Source: JBBDRJ01 sp963766295 (GTDB lineage: Bacteria; Actinomycetota; JAICYB01). Taken from it: 64,000 bases of DNA. This document shows, one piece after another, positions 1 through 8,019 of the stretch (the first letter of the stretch is position 1; each line of letters starts with the position of its first letter). Position numbers and translations under genes: made by a program. Below the pieces are notes generated by a model that did not search any database, was not told the DNA's origin, and was given only the letters and a program-made list of their open reading frames with translations. The stretch covers positions 744,001 to 808,000 of the forward strand of contig CAVXYW010000002.1 of the NCBI GenBank assembly GCA_963766295.1. Direction: 5' to 3'.

Positions 1-988
1 TGATACCGCCGCCGATCCACCACGGACGGTAGTTACCGGGCAGCTGAGCCGTGAGCAGCACGTAGTGCGTCGGCGCAACCAGGATGTGGACGATCTGGGC
101 CCCCGCGCCGGACAGCTGCTGAGCCGCGCTGTTGTAGTCGGTCTGACTCGGGTTCTTCGGAAGCGTTCGATCGAGGACGAGAGTCTTGCCGCGCTTCTTC
201 GCTGCGCTGACGAATGCGTCGTGCGCGTCGTCGAAGTTCGGCGTATCAGTCCTGATCATCGCGACCTTGCCGGAGTTTGGGCTGAGTCGCGAGTCTTTCG
301 TGATCATCTGCCACAGCAGTTCTGCTTGCTGCGCGTAGGTCATTGAGAGCGCGAAATAGTTGGGAAGGTTGTCGACGCCGATCTGGGTCACTCCGGGCGA
401 TAGATAGGGAATCTGCTTGGACGCTGCGTACTGTGCGCAGGCTTGGATCTGGTCGGTGCCGCCGCCGCCGACGAGTAGGAACGACTTCTGCTGCTCGGCC
501 ATCTTGCGACACCGGTCGCGCGCGGTTACGGGGCTGTACTGATCGTCCTCGAACAGGACCTTTACTCCGCGCCCGTGGACCTTCGGAGCGCCGCTCCACT
601 TCCAATAGACCTCACGTCCAAGAGCGAAGGCCTGGGCCGGGAACGGCGCCGCCCCGGTCACGGGGGCGTGGATACCGATCGTTATCGAATCGCCAGTTAC
701 GCCGGTACGGTCTTGAGGGCCTGAGGCAACGGGCGCGGCTGCCGGACCTCCACCCGCTGCCGGAGCGCCGGAATTCGTGTCCGTCGGATCCGAAGCGGTA
801 TCGGTGCTGCCCGTATCGGTGCTCGTGTCACCGGTGGTCGTCGTGCCGTCTGTCGAAACGGTTCCTTGAGTTCCGGACGGCGCAGTGTCGGCCAGCTGTT
901 CGTGCACGCCCGGCTTTTGTCCGCAAGCGATCGAAACGAGCGCCAGAACGGCGACTAACGAGACCACTCGCGCACGATGTCTAGTCAA
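1..988 (-). CDS. ABC transporter substrate-binding lipoprotein, branched-chain amino acid type (3' end beyond window)
   Basis: Extracytoplasmic solute-binding protein that would deliver a ligand to an ABC importer. Translating the minus strand gives about 329 residues without a stop before the window edge, so the C-terminus is missing. The N-terminus is a lipoprotein signal peptide ending in a lipobox (VSIAC), followed by a Thr/Asp/Pro-rich linker and then a periplasmic-binding fold of the LivJ/Peripla_BP_6 type (ITIGIHAPVTG, FEDDQYSP, LVGGGGTDQ). The start is the TTG at 988 because GGAGG lies 5 nt upstream; no better start follows. It lies 11 nt downstream of the secreted protein gene on the same strand, so the two are probably co-transcribed. 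The ligand is unknown; the family also binds amides, urea and aromatics. Confidence 0.8.
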   Translation of the reverse strand, partial: MTRHRARVVSLVAVLALVSIACGQKPGVHEQLADTAPSGTQGTVSTDGTTTTGDTSTDTGSTDTASDPTDTNSGAPAAGGGPAAAPVASGPQDRTGVTGDSITIGIHAPVTGAAPFPAQAFALGREVYWKWSGAPKVHGRGVKVLFEDDQYSPVTARDRCRKMAEQQKSFLLVGGGGTDQIQACAQYAASKQIPYLSPGVTQIGVDNLPNYFALSMTYAQQAELLWQMITKDSRLSPNSGKVAMIRTDTPNFDDAHDAFVSAAKKRGKTLVLDRTLPKNPSQTDYNSAAQQLSGAGAQIVHILVAPTHYVLLTAQLPGNYRPWWIGGGI

Positions 989-999
989 GGGATCCTCCG

Positions 1000-2124
1000 T
1001 TAAGCGTCTCGACGACGTTCCATCAAGCGGCCTACAGGGCCGCGCCTGGTTCTGTGGTTTGCAAACGTTACCGGCTCCGCCACGCCGCGACTCATCGCCG
1101 CGAGCACCGCAAGTCCGATCGGCAAAGCGAGGTACACCCACCACGGAGTTCCGCTCTTGGCTTTGGCCGGTGTCGAATCGGTGTCCGGTTCGGCCACTGT
1201 GAAGGGCGGCGGCGCTTCAGCCGGAGGAGTGTCACCTCCGAACGATGTTTGCGCAGCGGGCTGGGTCGTTCCGAAAGCATCGGGAGCCGCCGGAATAGCC
1301 AGCGGTGGGGGAGCGTCGTAGTTGACCTTGACGACCATTCCGTTGTTGGCCGGTGGACGGATCGCGACCTCGAACGTGTTGGGTGCGTCCTGTGCGGGCC
1401 GCACGACGATACCGTTGTTCTCTTTTCCGGCCGCCCAGGCCCGGGCCATCGGCATGAGGTCGACGCGGTACTTGAAGAGTGTTGTGATGCGCGGAACACC
1501 TTCACTGGTCGTTTCCTGCAGCGGCTGCTCGCTGACTTTCACGGGACGCGCCTGCACCGAGCAATCATGCGTCGGTTGTGTATCCCACGGGGCTCCGTCC
1601 TCTCCGGCCGATCCTTCGGTCGCCAAACAGAACTGGAGGCCGGGGTTGTCCGGAGTGAACAGGAAAGTGCCGACGTCCAGCATGTTGTCGACACTGAACT
1701 CGAGCGACAAAGAGTTGATCTTGGATCCGAAAGGTACGGAGAAGATCGGCACGCCTATGAGTCCGAGAGCGTCGTCGCTGCCGAGAAGGCGCGCAGCGTA
1801 GACGTAGTTGTCGGCGCGGATGTATCCGGGCGTGCCTCCCACCAGCGCACCGGGGTCGAGACACACGTCCGGTACCCCGAGTGAGCAAAGGACGGGAAAC
1901 AGCGCCGAGCCCGCCGTGATGAGTGGATCCTGCGTCTTGGTGAAGTAGCCGGTAGGTGTGGGGCGGATCGATTCTTGGGCCCCCGACGCGCTGGGACTCC
2001 CGACACTTACGCAAGCCGCGAGGATCAGTCCGGAAACGGCGGCACGGGCAACGCGCGTCTTAAGTGATGTCGTGGGCCCCGCCCAAGAGGTCCCGCGCTC
2101 GGGGCGTTTGAGGTCAATGCTCAC
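1000..2124 (-). CDS. Secreted, C-terminally membrane-anchored protein with DNRLRE-like region
   Basis: A 374-residue exported protein of unknown function. A signal peptide covers roughly residues 25-48 (hydrophobic core, then Ala-Ser-Gly-Ala). A transmembrane helix near residue 335 (WWVYLALPIGLAVLAAM) is followed by a basic tail, so it is probably anchored with most of the chain outside. The middle (RAWAAGKENNGIVVRP) resembles the end of DNRLRE-type beta domains found in secreted actinobacterial proteins; this likeness is by eye. A Pro/Ala-rich linker precedes the membrane helix. The start is GTG with GAGGA upstream. It sits just upstream of the solute-binding lipoprotein, which suggests a shared role at the cell surface. 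Confidence 0.6.
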   Translation of the reverse strand: MSIDLKRPERGTSWAGPTTSLKTRVARAAVSGLILAACVSVGSPSASGAQESIRPTPTGYFTKTQDPLITAGSALFPVLCSLGVPDVCLDPGALVGGTPGYIRADNYVYAARLLGSDDALGLIGVPIFSVPFGSKINSLSLEFSVDNMLDVGTFLFTPDNPGLQFCLATEGSAGEDGAPWDTQPTHDCSVQARPVKVSEQPLQETTSEGVPRITTLFKYRVDLMPMARAWAAGKENNGIVVRPAQDAPNTFEVAIRPPANNGMVVKVNYDAPPPLAIPAAPDAFGTTQPAAQTSFGGDTPPAEAPPPFTVAEPDTDSTPAKAKSGTPWWVYLALPIGLAVLAAMSRGVAEPVTFANHRTRRGPVGRLMERRRDA

Positions 2125-2139
2125 GTGGTCCTCATCGTA

Positions 2140-2158
2140 TCCAAATGCAGTGTTTGGA
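2140..2158. promoter_or_regulatory. Inverted repeat in divergent promoter region
   Basis: TCCAAA, 7 nt, TTTGGA lies in the 108-nt gap between the divergent secreted-protein gene and the CitE-like gene. It is a possible operator for either side; no regulator can be named. Confidence 0.25.
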
Positions 2159-2232
2159 AACCTGCTGGTCAGGCCGGTTTGTAGCGGGCGTTAACCGATA
2201 CCATGACGCGGACACGAAAGGAGCTGTTTTCG

Positions 2233-3180
2233 ATGGCCTACACGACCGCCGGCGACGTTAAGTTCCGTGCTCGCCGTTCCTGCCTATCCGTCCCCGCATC
2301 GAGTCCCAAGATGCTCGGAAAGGCACCCGGACTGGCCGCAGACGAGATCTTCATGGACCTCGAGGACTCCGTCGCCCCGGACGAGAAAGCCGCCGCTCGC
2401 AAGAACATCGTCGCCGCCCTGAACGACAACGATTACGGAGACAAGACCGTCGGCGTCCGCATCAACGGTGTCTATACGCACTGGTGTTACCGGGACGTCA
2501 TCGAGGTCGTCGAGGCCGCGGGCGCCAAGCTCGACTTCATCATGATCCCGAAGGTTCAGTACGCCTCCGACGTGACCTTCGTGGCCGACCTACTGCGGAT
2601 GATCGAGGAAACCAACGGGTTCGATCGCCGTATCGGTATCGAAGCTCAGATCGAGAACGCCCAAGGGTTGACGAACATAGACGAGATCGCGGGAGCCTCC
2701 GACCGGCTCGAGACGCTCATCTTCGGGCCCGGCGACATGGCCGCAGCGATGGGCATGCCTCACTCGACGGTTGGCCAGCTCGTGCCCGAGTATCCGGGCG
2801 ACCACTGGCACTGGATCGTCATGCGCATCCTCGTCGCGGCACGGAACCAGAACCTGCAGGCGATCGATGGTCCGTACGCCGCGATCAGGGACCTGGACGG
2901 CCTTCGCGAGGTCGCCACTCGGACACGCCAGCTCGGCTACAACGGTAAGTGGGCGCTGAACCCGGATCAGATAACGGTCCTCAACGAGGTCTTCACGCCG
3001 TCGCAGGAGGAATACGACCGCGCCGAAGACATCCTCGAGGCGTACCAAAAGGCGACGGACGAGGATCGGACCGGAGCCGTCATGTTCGGCGACGAGATGA
3101 TCGATGAAGCGTCGCGAAAGATGGCGGCTGTGCACGCCGCACAGGGACGCGCGGCCGGACTGAAGCGTTCTAAGAGCTAG
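2233..3180 (+). CDS. HpcH/HpaI aldolase, CitE / malyl-CoA lyase-like CoA-ester lyase
   Basis: Probably cleaves a beta-hydroxyacyl-CoA such as malyl-CoA, methylmalyl-CoA or citramalyl-CoA into two smaller units. The 315-residue TIM-barrel chain has family landmarks: RSCLSVPASSPKM, the metal-binding Glu region MDLEDSV, IGIEAQIENAQG, and the metal Asp in FGPGDM, then GKWALNPDQI near the C-terminus. The ATG at 2233 is chosen over the upstream GTG-like start because AAAGGAG lies 9 nt before it. It lies close to an acyl-CoA dehydrogenase and a MaoC hydratase, which fits a CoA-ester breakdown route. The exact substrate cannot be read from the sequence. Confidence 0.8.
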   Translation: MAYTTAGDVKFRARRSCLSVPASSPKMLGKAPGLAADEIFMDLEDSVAPDEKAAARKNIVAALNDNDYGDKTVGVRINGVYTHWCYRDVIEVVEAAGAKLDFIMIPKVQYASDVTFVADLLRMIEETNGFDRRIGIEAQIENAQGLTNIDEIAGASDRLETLIFGPGDMAAAMGMPHSTVGQLVPEYPGDHWHWIVMRILVAARNQNLQAIDGPYAAIRDLDGLREVATRTRQLGYNGKWALNPDQITVLNEVFTPSQEEYDRAEDILEAYQKATDEDRTGAVMFGDEMIDEASRKMAAVHAAQGRAAGLKRSKS

Positions 3181-3927
3181 ATCTTCACCCGGTCCTGCCA
3201 CCGTTCCAATAGGGACGCATCGCCTTCGACGTCGAGCGAGTTCGACGGTACTCGTCCCCACATGAAGAGAAGCAGGTCAGACCCCGTTCCCTTCGCGGTG
3301 ACGTCTGCGTTTGCCTGATCCTTCAGTTCGAAGTGGTCGGGTCGTGCGGTGAAGGTGATCGCATCGGGTCCGTCCGTCGGTTCGAGCCTGAACGTCTCGC
3401 CGTCGCCGGCGAATCGCTCCGAAGCACCGGGATAGTCGGCCATCCCGGTAGCCGGACCGAAGGACATGAGCAGCTCATCCACTCCGTCCATAGCGAGTTC
3501 GGCTTCGATACCGGACGCCGTGCCGACGGCATTCTCGAAGTCCCATCGGTGCACGGCGAGCTCCTGAGCGGCTCGTCGATACCAGAAGCTCAACGTGTTC
3601 CTTTGATCCTCCGGGCATGAGGTCGGCCCAGGTCCAAACCTCTTCATCCGGATTTTTGGAGCCGATGAAATCCACGAAGCTCCGGACGCCTTCGCGGTTC
3701 GCAGCGAGGAGGTCGGTGTTCAGCGCGCTCCAGTCGATCTCCGGCTGGCGGTTCTGGCGGATCGCTTCCGACCAGAAGATGTAAAGGCTCCCTGTGTGCA
3801 TGAGAAGTGTTTCGACGTTCACCCCTGGGCAGCTCGGCACGGCGTCCTGAAAGTGGCCTTCGGCGGCGTCGGGTATGCGCAACCCGTCGCGCTCGATGTG
3901 CTCCAGATAGGTCTTGGCGTCGATCAT
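3177..3927 (-). CDS. Maleylpyruvate-isomerase-N / TIGR03083-like protein, split by one extra base
   Basis: Member of the DinB-like, mycothiol-dependent family common in actinobacteria. The first frame runs from the ATG at 3927 (MIDAKTYLEHIERDG) to VWTWADLM. The matching C-terminal part (PEDQRNTLSFWYRRAAQE, then ELAVHRWDFENA) is in the +1 frame and ends at 3177. Removing one base near 3620-3622, in a CCC run, joins them with the typical spacing VWTWA-PEDQ-FWYRRAAQE-HRWDFE. So this is either a pseudogene or one gene with an insertion error. It converges on the CitE gene, with overlapping stop codons. Related proteins transfer or isomerise thiol adducts; the role here is unknown. Confidence 0.7.
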
Positions 3928-4057
3928 CTCGGTGCCCTCCTACTCGCAGACAAGCACCGTATCGCCAGGATTCGACACCCCGCTGTCGGGAATCGATCCC
4001 AGATGGGGGTTGTCGCGAACTAGATAACCTACGAGGGTCTGAATACGAGGAGGAGCA

Positions 4058-5239
4058 GTGAACGTAATCGACGCCGACCTGACGGATGTACAGAAGGAGA
4101 TCGTCCAAACCGTTCGCGATTTCGTCGAGAAGGACGTGATTCCGGTAGCGAACGCTCTCGAGCACGACGACACCTATCCCGAAGAGATCGTCGAGAAGAT
4201 GAAAGAGATCGGCCTCTTCGGGCTCAAGATCCCAGAGGAGTACGGCGGTCTCGGCCAGCCGTTGACGACCTACGCGCTCGTCGTCACCGAAATCGCCCGC
4301 GGCTGGATGGCCCTGTCGGGGATCCTCAATACCCACTTCATCGCGGCTTGGCAGCTCGAGAACTTCGGTACCGAGGAGCAAAAGAAGAAGTTCTTGCCGC
4401 GCATGGCCACAGGCGAGATTCGAGCGGCACTTTCGATGTCCGAACCGGAAGTGGGCTCGGACTCTCAGGCGATCAAGTGCAAAGCGATCAGGGACGGCGA
4501 TGTCTATCGCGTGTCTGGAACGAAGATGTGGGTCACCAACGGTCTGCGCGCCGGGATCGTAATGCTCATGTGCAAGACCGATCCGGAGGCAGACCCTCCC
4601 CGGAAAGGCATTTCGGTGCTCATCGTCGAGAAAGAAGCCGGCGAGATGAAGATGCCCGGCCTGGAGGTCTCCCCGAACATCGAGAAGCTCGGCTACAAGG
4701 GCGTCGAGACGACTGAGCTGATCTTCGACGGCTACGAGGTACCGGTCTCCAACCTTCTCGGCGCGGAGGAGGGGCAAGGCTTCTACCAGATCATGGCCGG
4801 CATCGAGGTAGGACGAGTGAACGTCTCGGCTCGAGCGATCGGGGTTGCTCAGCGTGCTTTCGAAGAAGCGATCAAGTACGCACAAGAGCGGTACACCTTC
4901 GGCAAGCCGATCGCGCAGCACCAGGCGATCCAGTTCAAGCTCGCGGACATGGCTACTCAGCTCGAAGCGGCCAAGCTCCTGATGATGAATGCGGCGCGTA
5001 AGAAGGACGCAGGGGAGCGGACCGATCTCGAAGCCGGGATGGCGAAGCTGTTTTCGTCCGAGATGTGCATGTACGTGACCACTGAGGCCTTGCGCATCCA
5101 CGGTGGCTACGGCTATTCGAAGGAGTTCGTCGTGGAGCGTCTCTACCGTGACGCGCCGTTTTTCATCATCGGTGAGGGAACATCTGAGATACAGAAGCGC
5201 ATCGTCGGCAGTCAGCTCCTCGAGCGCTACAAGATCTGA
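4058..5239 (+). CDS. Acyl-CoA dehydrogenase
   Basis: FAD enzyme that introduces an alpha-beta double bond into an acyl-CoA thioester, feeding electrons to electron-transfer flavoprotein. At 393 residues it is full length. Visible landmarks are the N-terminal helical domain with EEYGGLG, the FAD-binding AALSMSEPEVGSD and MWVTNG segments, RYTFGKPIAQHQAIQ, and the C-terminal IHGGYGYSKE and IGEGTSEIQ; the Glu of EGTSEIQ is the usual catalytic base. The start is the GTG at 4058 with GAGGAGGA just upstream. The next gene starts inside its stop codon (TGATG), so the two are translationally coupled. Chain-length preference cannot be inferred. Confidence 0.9.
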   Translation: MNVIDADLTDVQKEIVQTVRDFVEKDVIPVANALEHDDTYPEEIVEKMKEIGLFGLKIPEEYGGLGQPLTTYALVVTEIARGWMALSGILNTHFIAAWQLENFGTEEQKKKFLPRMATGEIRAALSMSEPEVGSDSQAIKCKAIRDGDVYRVSGTKMWVTNGLRAGIVMLMCKTDPEADPPRKGISVLIVEKEAGEMKMPGLEVSPNIEKLGYKGVETTELIFDGYEVPVSNLLGAEEGQGFYQIMAGIEVGRVNVSARAIGVAQRAFEEAIKYAQERYTFGKPIAQHQAIQFKLADMATQLEAAKLLMMNAARKKDAGERTDLEAGMAKLFSSEMCMYVTTEALRIHGGYGYSKEFVVERLYRDAPFFIIGEGTSEIQKRIVGSQLLERYKI

Positions 5240-5937
5240 TGGACGGTCCGGACTTCGACGCGCTCACTGCCCAAACCAAAGAGCTTCAAGCGTTGGTCGG
5301 CGAGCTGGACGACGCCGAGTGGGAACGCACTACGAGGTGTCCGGGATGGACGGTCCGCGAACTGATCGCCCATTGCATCGAGATGATGGTGAGGCTGCCG
5401 ACTTACGTCGACCAGAGTGTCGATGGGCCGGCCGAGATCGACCGGAACAGCTACTACAGCTATGACCCGCAGGGTCCGCGCGAAGGCGAAGATGCGAGCA
5501 AGACGTTTTCGGAGTTCATCCGCGATCGGGTCATAGACGAAGTCGGCGGGCGTTCACCGGCCGAACTTCGCGATGCTCTCGATGCCGCGGCCGAGAACAT
5601 GCTGAAGCGTCTGGCAAAGACTCCAGCGGACATGGTGATCAAGCGCGATGCCCACAAGCCCATCGCCATGGGGGAGCTCGCTGTGACGCGGGTTCTCGAG
5701 TTCGGTGTGCACTCGATGGACATCAGTCATGCGACGTTGCGCGGTGAACGCATACATCCCGACGCGGTTGGCTTGATCGTCGGGATCCTTCAGGGCCGCT
5801 TGGGAGCCGAGCTTCCCGTGGGTATGGGCTGGGATAGCCGCACGTTCGTTCTTACGGGAACCGGCCGTCGTCAGCTCGAGTCCAACGAGCGCTTCATACT
5901 CGGTTCCCTCGCCGAGAAATTCCCGCTTCTCGCTTAG
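5239..5937 (+). CDS. Maleylpyruvate isomerase N-terminal / TIGR03086-like DinB family protein
   Basis: A 232-residue member of the mycothiol-dependent DinB-like superfamily. The N-terminal four-helix bundle shows the usual WERTTRCPGWTVRELIAHC start, where the first His is a common metal ligand; GVHSMDISHAT later provides a second likely His ligand. Family members use mycothiol as cofactor or partner, for example in isomerisation or conjugation. The ATG overlaps the acyl-CoA dehydrogenase stop, so it is made together with that enzyme. It is the second such protein within 2 kb, beside the frame-broken one at 3177-3927. Substrate unknown. Confidence 0.7.
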   Translation: MDGPDFDALTAQTKELQALVGELDDAEWERTTRCPGWTVRELIAHCIEMMVRLPTYVDQSVDGPAEIDRNSYYSYDPQGPREGEDASKTFSEFIRDRVIDEVGGRSPAELRDALDAAAENMLKRLAKTPADMVIKRDAHKPIAMGELAVTRVLEFGVHSMDISHATLRGERIHPDAVGLIVGILQGRLGAELPVGMGWDSRTFVLTGTGRRQLESNERFILGSLAEKFPLLA

Positions 5938-6161
5938 CGCGACAGTACTTCGACGATCAAGACGGCCAGCGTTCCCAAAACGCCTACCCAAACGGGGATA
6001 ACGGCCGCGAGTCCCCACTTGTAGATGTCGGCTCTAAGCGCCTGGATATCTTCCTTCGTGGCTAGATTCGCGGCCGGTGGGACGACATCGGCGATCAATT
6101 GTGCGGCCTCTCCTCCGACGTGCGGTTCGAGTGCGCGGTAGAGCTCAACATGCGTTGCCAC
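5934..6161 (-). CDS. Small single-pass membrane protein
   Basis: A 75-residue protein with a soluble amphipathic N-terminal half, a short ATKEDIQALRADIYK helix and one C-terminal transmembrane helix (about residues 46-70). The GTG at 6161 is chosen because AAGGAG lies 6 nt upstream; longer readings lack a ribosome site. It overlaps the end of the preceding plus-strand gene by 4 nt. The helix-then-membrane design resembles small coiled-coil membrane proteins. No function recognised. Confidence 0.55.
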   Translation of the reverse strand: MATHVELYRALEPHVGGEAAQLIADVVPPAANLATKEDIQALRADIYKWGLAAVIPVWVGVLGTLAVLIVEVLSR

Positions 6162-6241
6162 GATAACTCCTTCCCTGAGGAGAAGCGCGGGGAAGGCAAT
6201 CGGTAGAGTACGCGTCGCCGACGACACCCAGGAGGTACGTG

Positions 6242-6751
6242 ATGAGCAAGGAGTTCCCCTTCGGACGTTGTCTTGAGGACTTCGAGGTCGGCGACGTTTA
6301 CAAACACTGGCCGGGCAAGACGATCACGGAGTACGACGACCATCTCTTCTGCATGATCACGATGAATCACCACCCGCTGCACACCAATGATCACTACGCG
6401 AAGGAAGCGACCCAGTTCGGCAAGAACGTGGTCGTCGGGAACCTTGTCTATTCACTCGTGCTCGGAATGAGCGTGCGCGATGTGTCCGGCTCGGCAATCG
6501 CGAACCTAGAGATCGAGAACCTCAAACATCCGGCCCCCACATTCCACGGAGACACGATCTACGCAGAAACCGAAGTGCTCGAAATCGTTCCTTCGAAGTC
6601 GCGAACCGATCGTGGGATCGTGAAGGTCCGAACCATCGGCTACAAGCAGGACGGACAGGTCGTTTGCGAGTTCGTCCGTAAGGTGATGATCCCGACGCGT
6701 GAAGCGCGCGGGTCGGATCAGCCCGCACGCCCCACACCGAAGATCGACTAG
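6242..6751 (+). CDS. MaoC family dehydratase (enoyl-CoA hydratase-like)
   Basis: Hot-dog-fold hydratase of 169 residues that likely adds or removes water on an enoyl-CoA or mesaconyl-CoA-type thioester. The N-terminus FEVGDVYKHWPGKTITEYD, then NHHPLHTNDHYAK, is typical of MaoC proteins found with CitE-like lyases; the Asp/His pair in the TNDHYA segment is the hydratase motif. The ATG at 6242 is preferred to the GTG at 6239 because AGGAGG is 6 nt away. Along with the lyase at 2.2 kb and the dehydrogenase at 4.1 kb it completes a dehydrogenation-hydration-cleavage set, though small genes on both strands lie between. Confidence 0.8.
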   Translation: MSKEFPFGRCLEDFEVGDVYKHWPGKTITEYDDHLFCMITMNHHPLHTNDHYAKEATQFGKNVVVGNLVYSLVLGMSVRDVSGSAIANLEIENLKHPAPTFHGDTIYAETEVLEIVPSKSRTDRGIVKVRTIGYKQDGQVVCEFVRKVMIPTREARGSDQPARPTPKID

Positions 6752-7195
6752 CTAGCGAGCAGAACCCGTTGTAACCAGTCGCTCGAGCCGGTCGATGAAG
6801 CCCGGCCATCCGCCTTGGTGGTCGTTGCGGTCCTTCTCGCTCTCGAAGCCGGTCTGGAGGATCGTCAGAAGCGTCTTACCGCCCTGATCCTCGAAGGTCA
6901 CGAGGAGGTTTGTGTGAAAGTTCTCTCCGTTCGGGTTGGTGAAGACGGATCCATAGGCGAGCCGGTGCGGAGGTTCGACCTCGACGAACTCGTTGTCCTC
7001 GCGGTAGAGCTCGTCGGCTGACGGTCCGAATGAGACGCTCCACATGCCGCCGACGCGTAGGTCGCAGATGGACGTCACTGTGTCCTCCGGCCGGTCCGAA
7101 TACCACTGCTTGTTCGCTTCCGGATCGACGAACGCATTGAAGACTTCTTCGGGTGGTGCGTCGATCAACCTCTCTATCTTCAGGTCGTAGCTCAC
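6752..7195 (-). CDS. SRPBCC (AHSA1-like) domain protein, last gene of ArsR operon
   Basis: A 147-residue START/Bet v1-fold protein (AHSA1 group). Landmarks are RLIDAPPEEVFNAFVDPE near the N-terminus and GGWPGFIDRLERLV at the C-terminus, the usual ends of the family. The GTG at 7195 overlaps the stop of the preceding SRPBCC gene (GTGA) and has AAAGGGG 8 nt upstream. It is the third gene in a coupled ArsR-SRPBCC-SRPBCC operon and so is likely controlled by the operator at 7961-7980. These proteins bind hydrophobic ligands; the ligand is unknown. Confidence 0.8.
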   Translation of the reverse strand: MSYDLKIERLIDAPPEEVFNAFVDPEANKQWYSDRPEDTVTSICDLRVGGMWSVSFGPSADELYREDNEFVEVEPPHRLAYGSVFTNPNGENFHTNLLVTFEDQGGKTLLTILQTGFESEKDRNDHQGGWPGFIDRLERLVTTGSAR

Positions 7196-7632
7196 TGCCT
7201 TGCCCCTTTCTTCGCGAGGTATCCCTCGAGTCTTCCGATGAAGATGCCTGTGCCTCGTTGGTGCTTGTCGCATTCCTCGGCCGATGGGAACCCTGTGTGC
7301 ACGAGGGTGAGCCGTGTCTTGTCGCCGATCGGCTCGAAGGTGAACGTCAGAACGCATTCGTAGACCGGGGAGTCGGGCTCGAAGACCGTTTCCGTCAACT
7401 TGATCCGGTTCGGACGATCGATCTCTAGAAAGACTTGCTCTGCGCGGATCACGCAGCCGTCCGAGCCCCACTCGACGGTCGCCTTTCCGCCCGGCCGCAG
7501 GTCTGCGCTGGCTTTGGTCGTTTCGCCGCTAGCGGCCCACCATCTCATCTGCTCTTCGGGATCGAACATCGCATCCCAGATCTCCTCGGGCGTGGCATCG
7601 ATAATCCGCTCGAGCCGGAAGTCGTAGCTCAT
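7192..7632 (-). CDS. SRPBCC (AHSA1-like) domain protein, middle gene of ArsR operon
   Basis: A 146-residue AHSA1-type protein, clearly related to the next gene (RIIDATPEEIWDAMFDPEEQ and GTGIFIGRLEGYL match the same positions). The pair probably arose by tandem duplication. The ATG at 7632 overlaps the ArsR stop codon (ATGA), with GAGGGG upstream. Adjacency of ArsR-type repressors and SRPBCC proteins is a recurrent bacterial arrangement in which the repressor controls its own operon. Ligand unknown. Confidence 0.8.
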   Translation of the reverse strand: MSYDFRLERIIDATPEEIWDAMFDPEEQMRWWAASGETTKASADLRPGGKATVEWGSDGCVIRAEQVFLEIDRPNRIKLTETVFEPDSPVYECVLTFTFEPIGDKTRLTLVHTGFPSAEECDKHQRGTGIFIGRLEGYLAKKGARQ

Positions 7633-7970
7633 TTCCGTCCCCTCTTTTTCTTCACGAGGTAGTCCTCGAGGCGGTCCAATCTGCGTTCCCAGCGCTGCCG
7701 GTACGACGCGATCCAGTCCGTTGCGTTGTCCAGCTTCTCGGGGCCAAGTCGGCATTCGCGTGTGCGGCCGTTCTTGCTTGTTTCCACGAGATCTGCCTCC
7801 TCGAGGATCTTGATGTGCTTCATCACGCCCGGAAGTGACATCCCGTGTGGCTTGGCCAGATCGCTGATGGACGCCGGACCCAGCGCGAGTCGATCGAGGA
7901 TGTCGCGCCGCGTTGGGTCGGATAAAGCGGAGAAGGTCCTGTCCAGCACGGCCGTTGAATACTTAACCAT
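7629..7970 (-). CDS. ArsR-family winged-helix transcriptional regulator
   Basis: A 113-residue DNA-binding repressor. The core FSALSDPTRRDILDRLALG, SDLAKPHGMSLPGVMKHIKILEEADLV and KNGRTRECRL form the winged helix. No CxC metal-binding motif is present, so it is of the SRPBCC-associated, non-metal type. The ATG at 7970 lies inside the palindrome at 7961-7980, implying direct autoregulation. Genes downstream are coupled by ATGA and GTGA overlaps. Confidence 0.88.
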   Translation of the reverse strand: MVKYSTAVLDRTFSALSDPTRRDILDRLALGPASISDLAKPHGMSLPGVMKHIKILEEADLVETSKNGRTRECRLGPEKLDNATDWIASYRQRWERRLDRLEDYLVKKKRGRK

Positions 7971-7980
7971 ATGGCTAACT
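7961..7980. promoter_or_regulatory. ArsR autoregulatory operator overlapping the start codon
   Basis: ACTTAACCATATGGCTAACT is a near-perfect inverted repeat (8 of 10 bases match per arm) centred on CATATG, and it includes the ArsR start codon. Such TTAACCATATGGTTAA-type sites are expected for ArsR regulators linked to SRPBCC genes. Binding would block both transcription and initiation. Confidence 0.65.
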
Positions 7981-8019
7981 ATAGTGGCGAACGATGAGCT
8001 GTCAAGAGGGGCGCGAGTT

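Noticed and set aside
3644..5101. 485-residue minus-strand frame opposite the acyl-CoA dehydrogenase
   Set aside because: It is antisense to a clear enzyme gene and has Arg/Leu-rich shadow composition.
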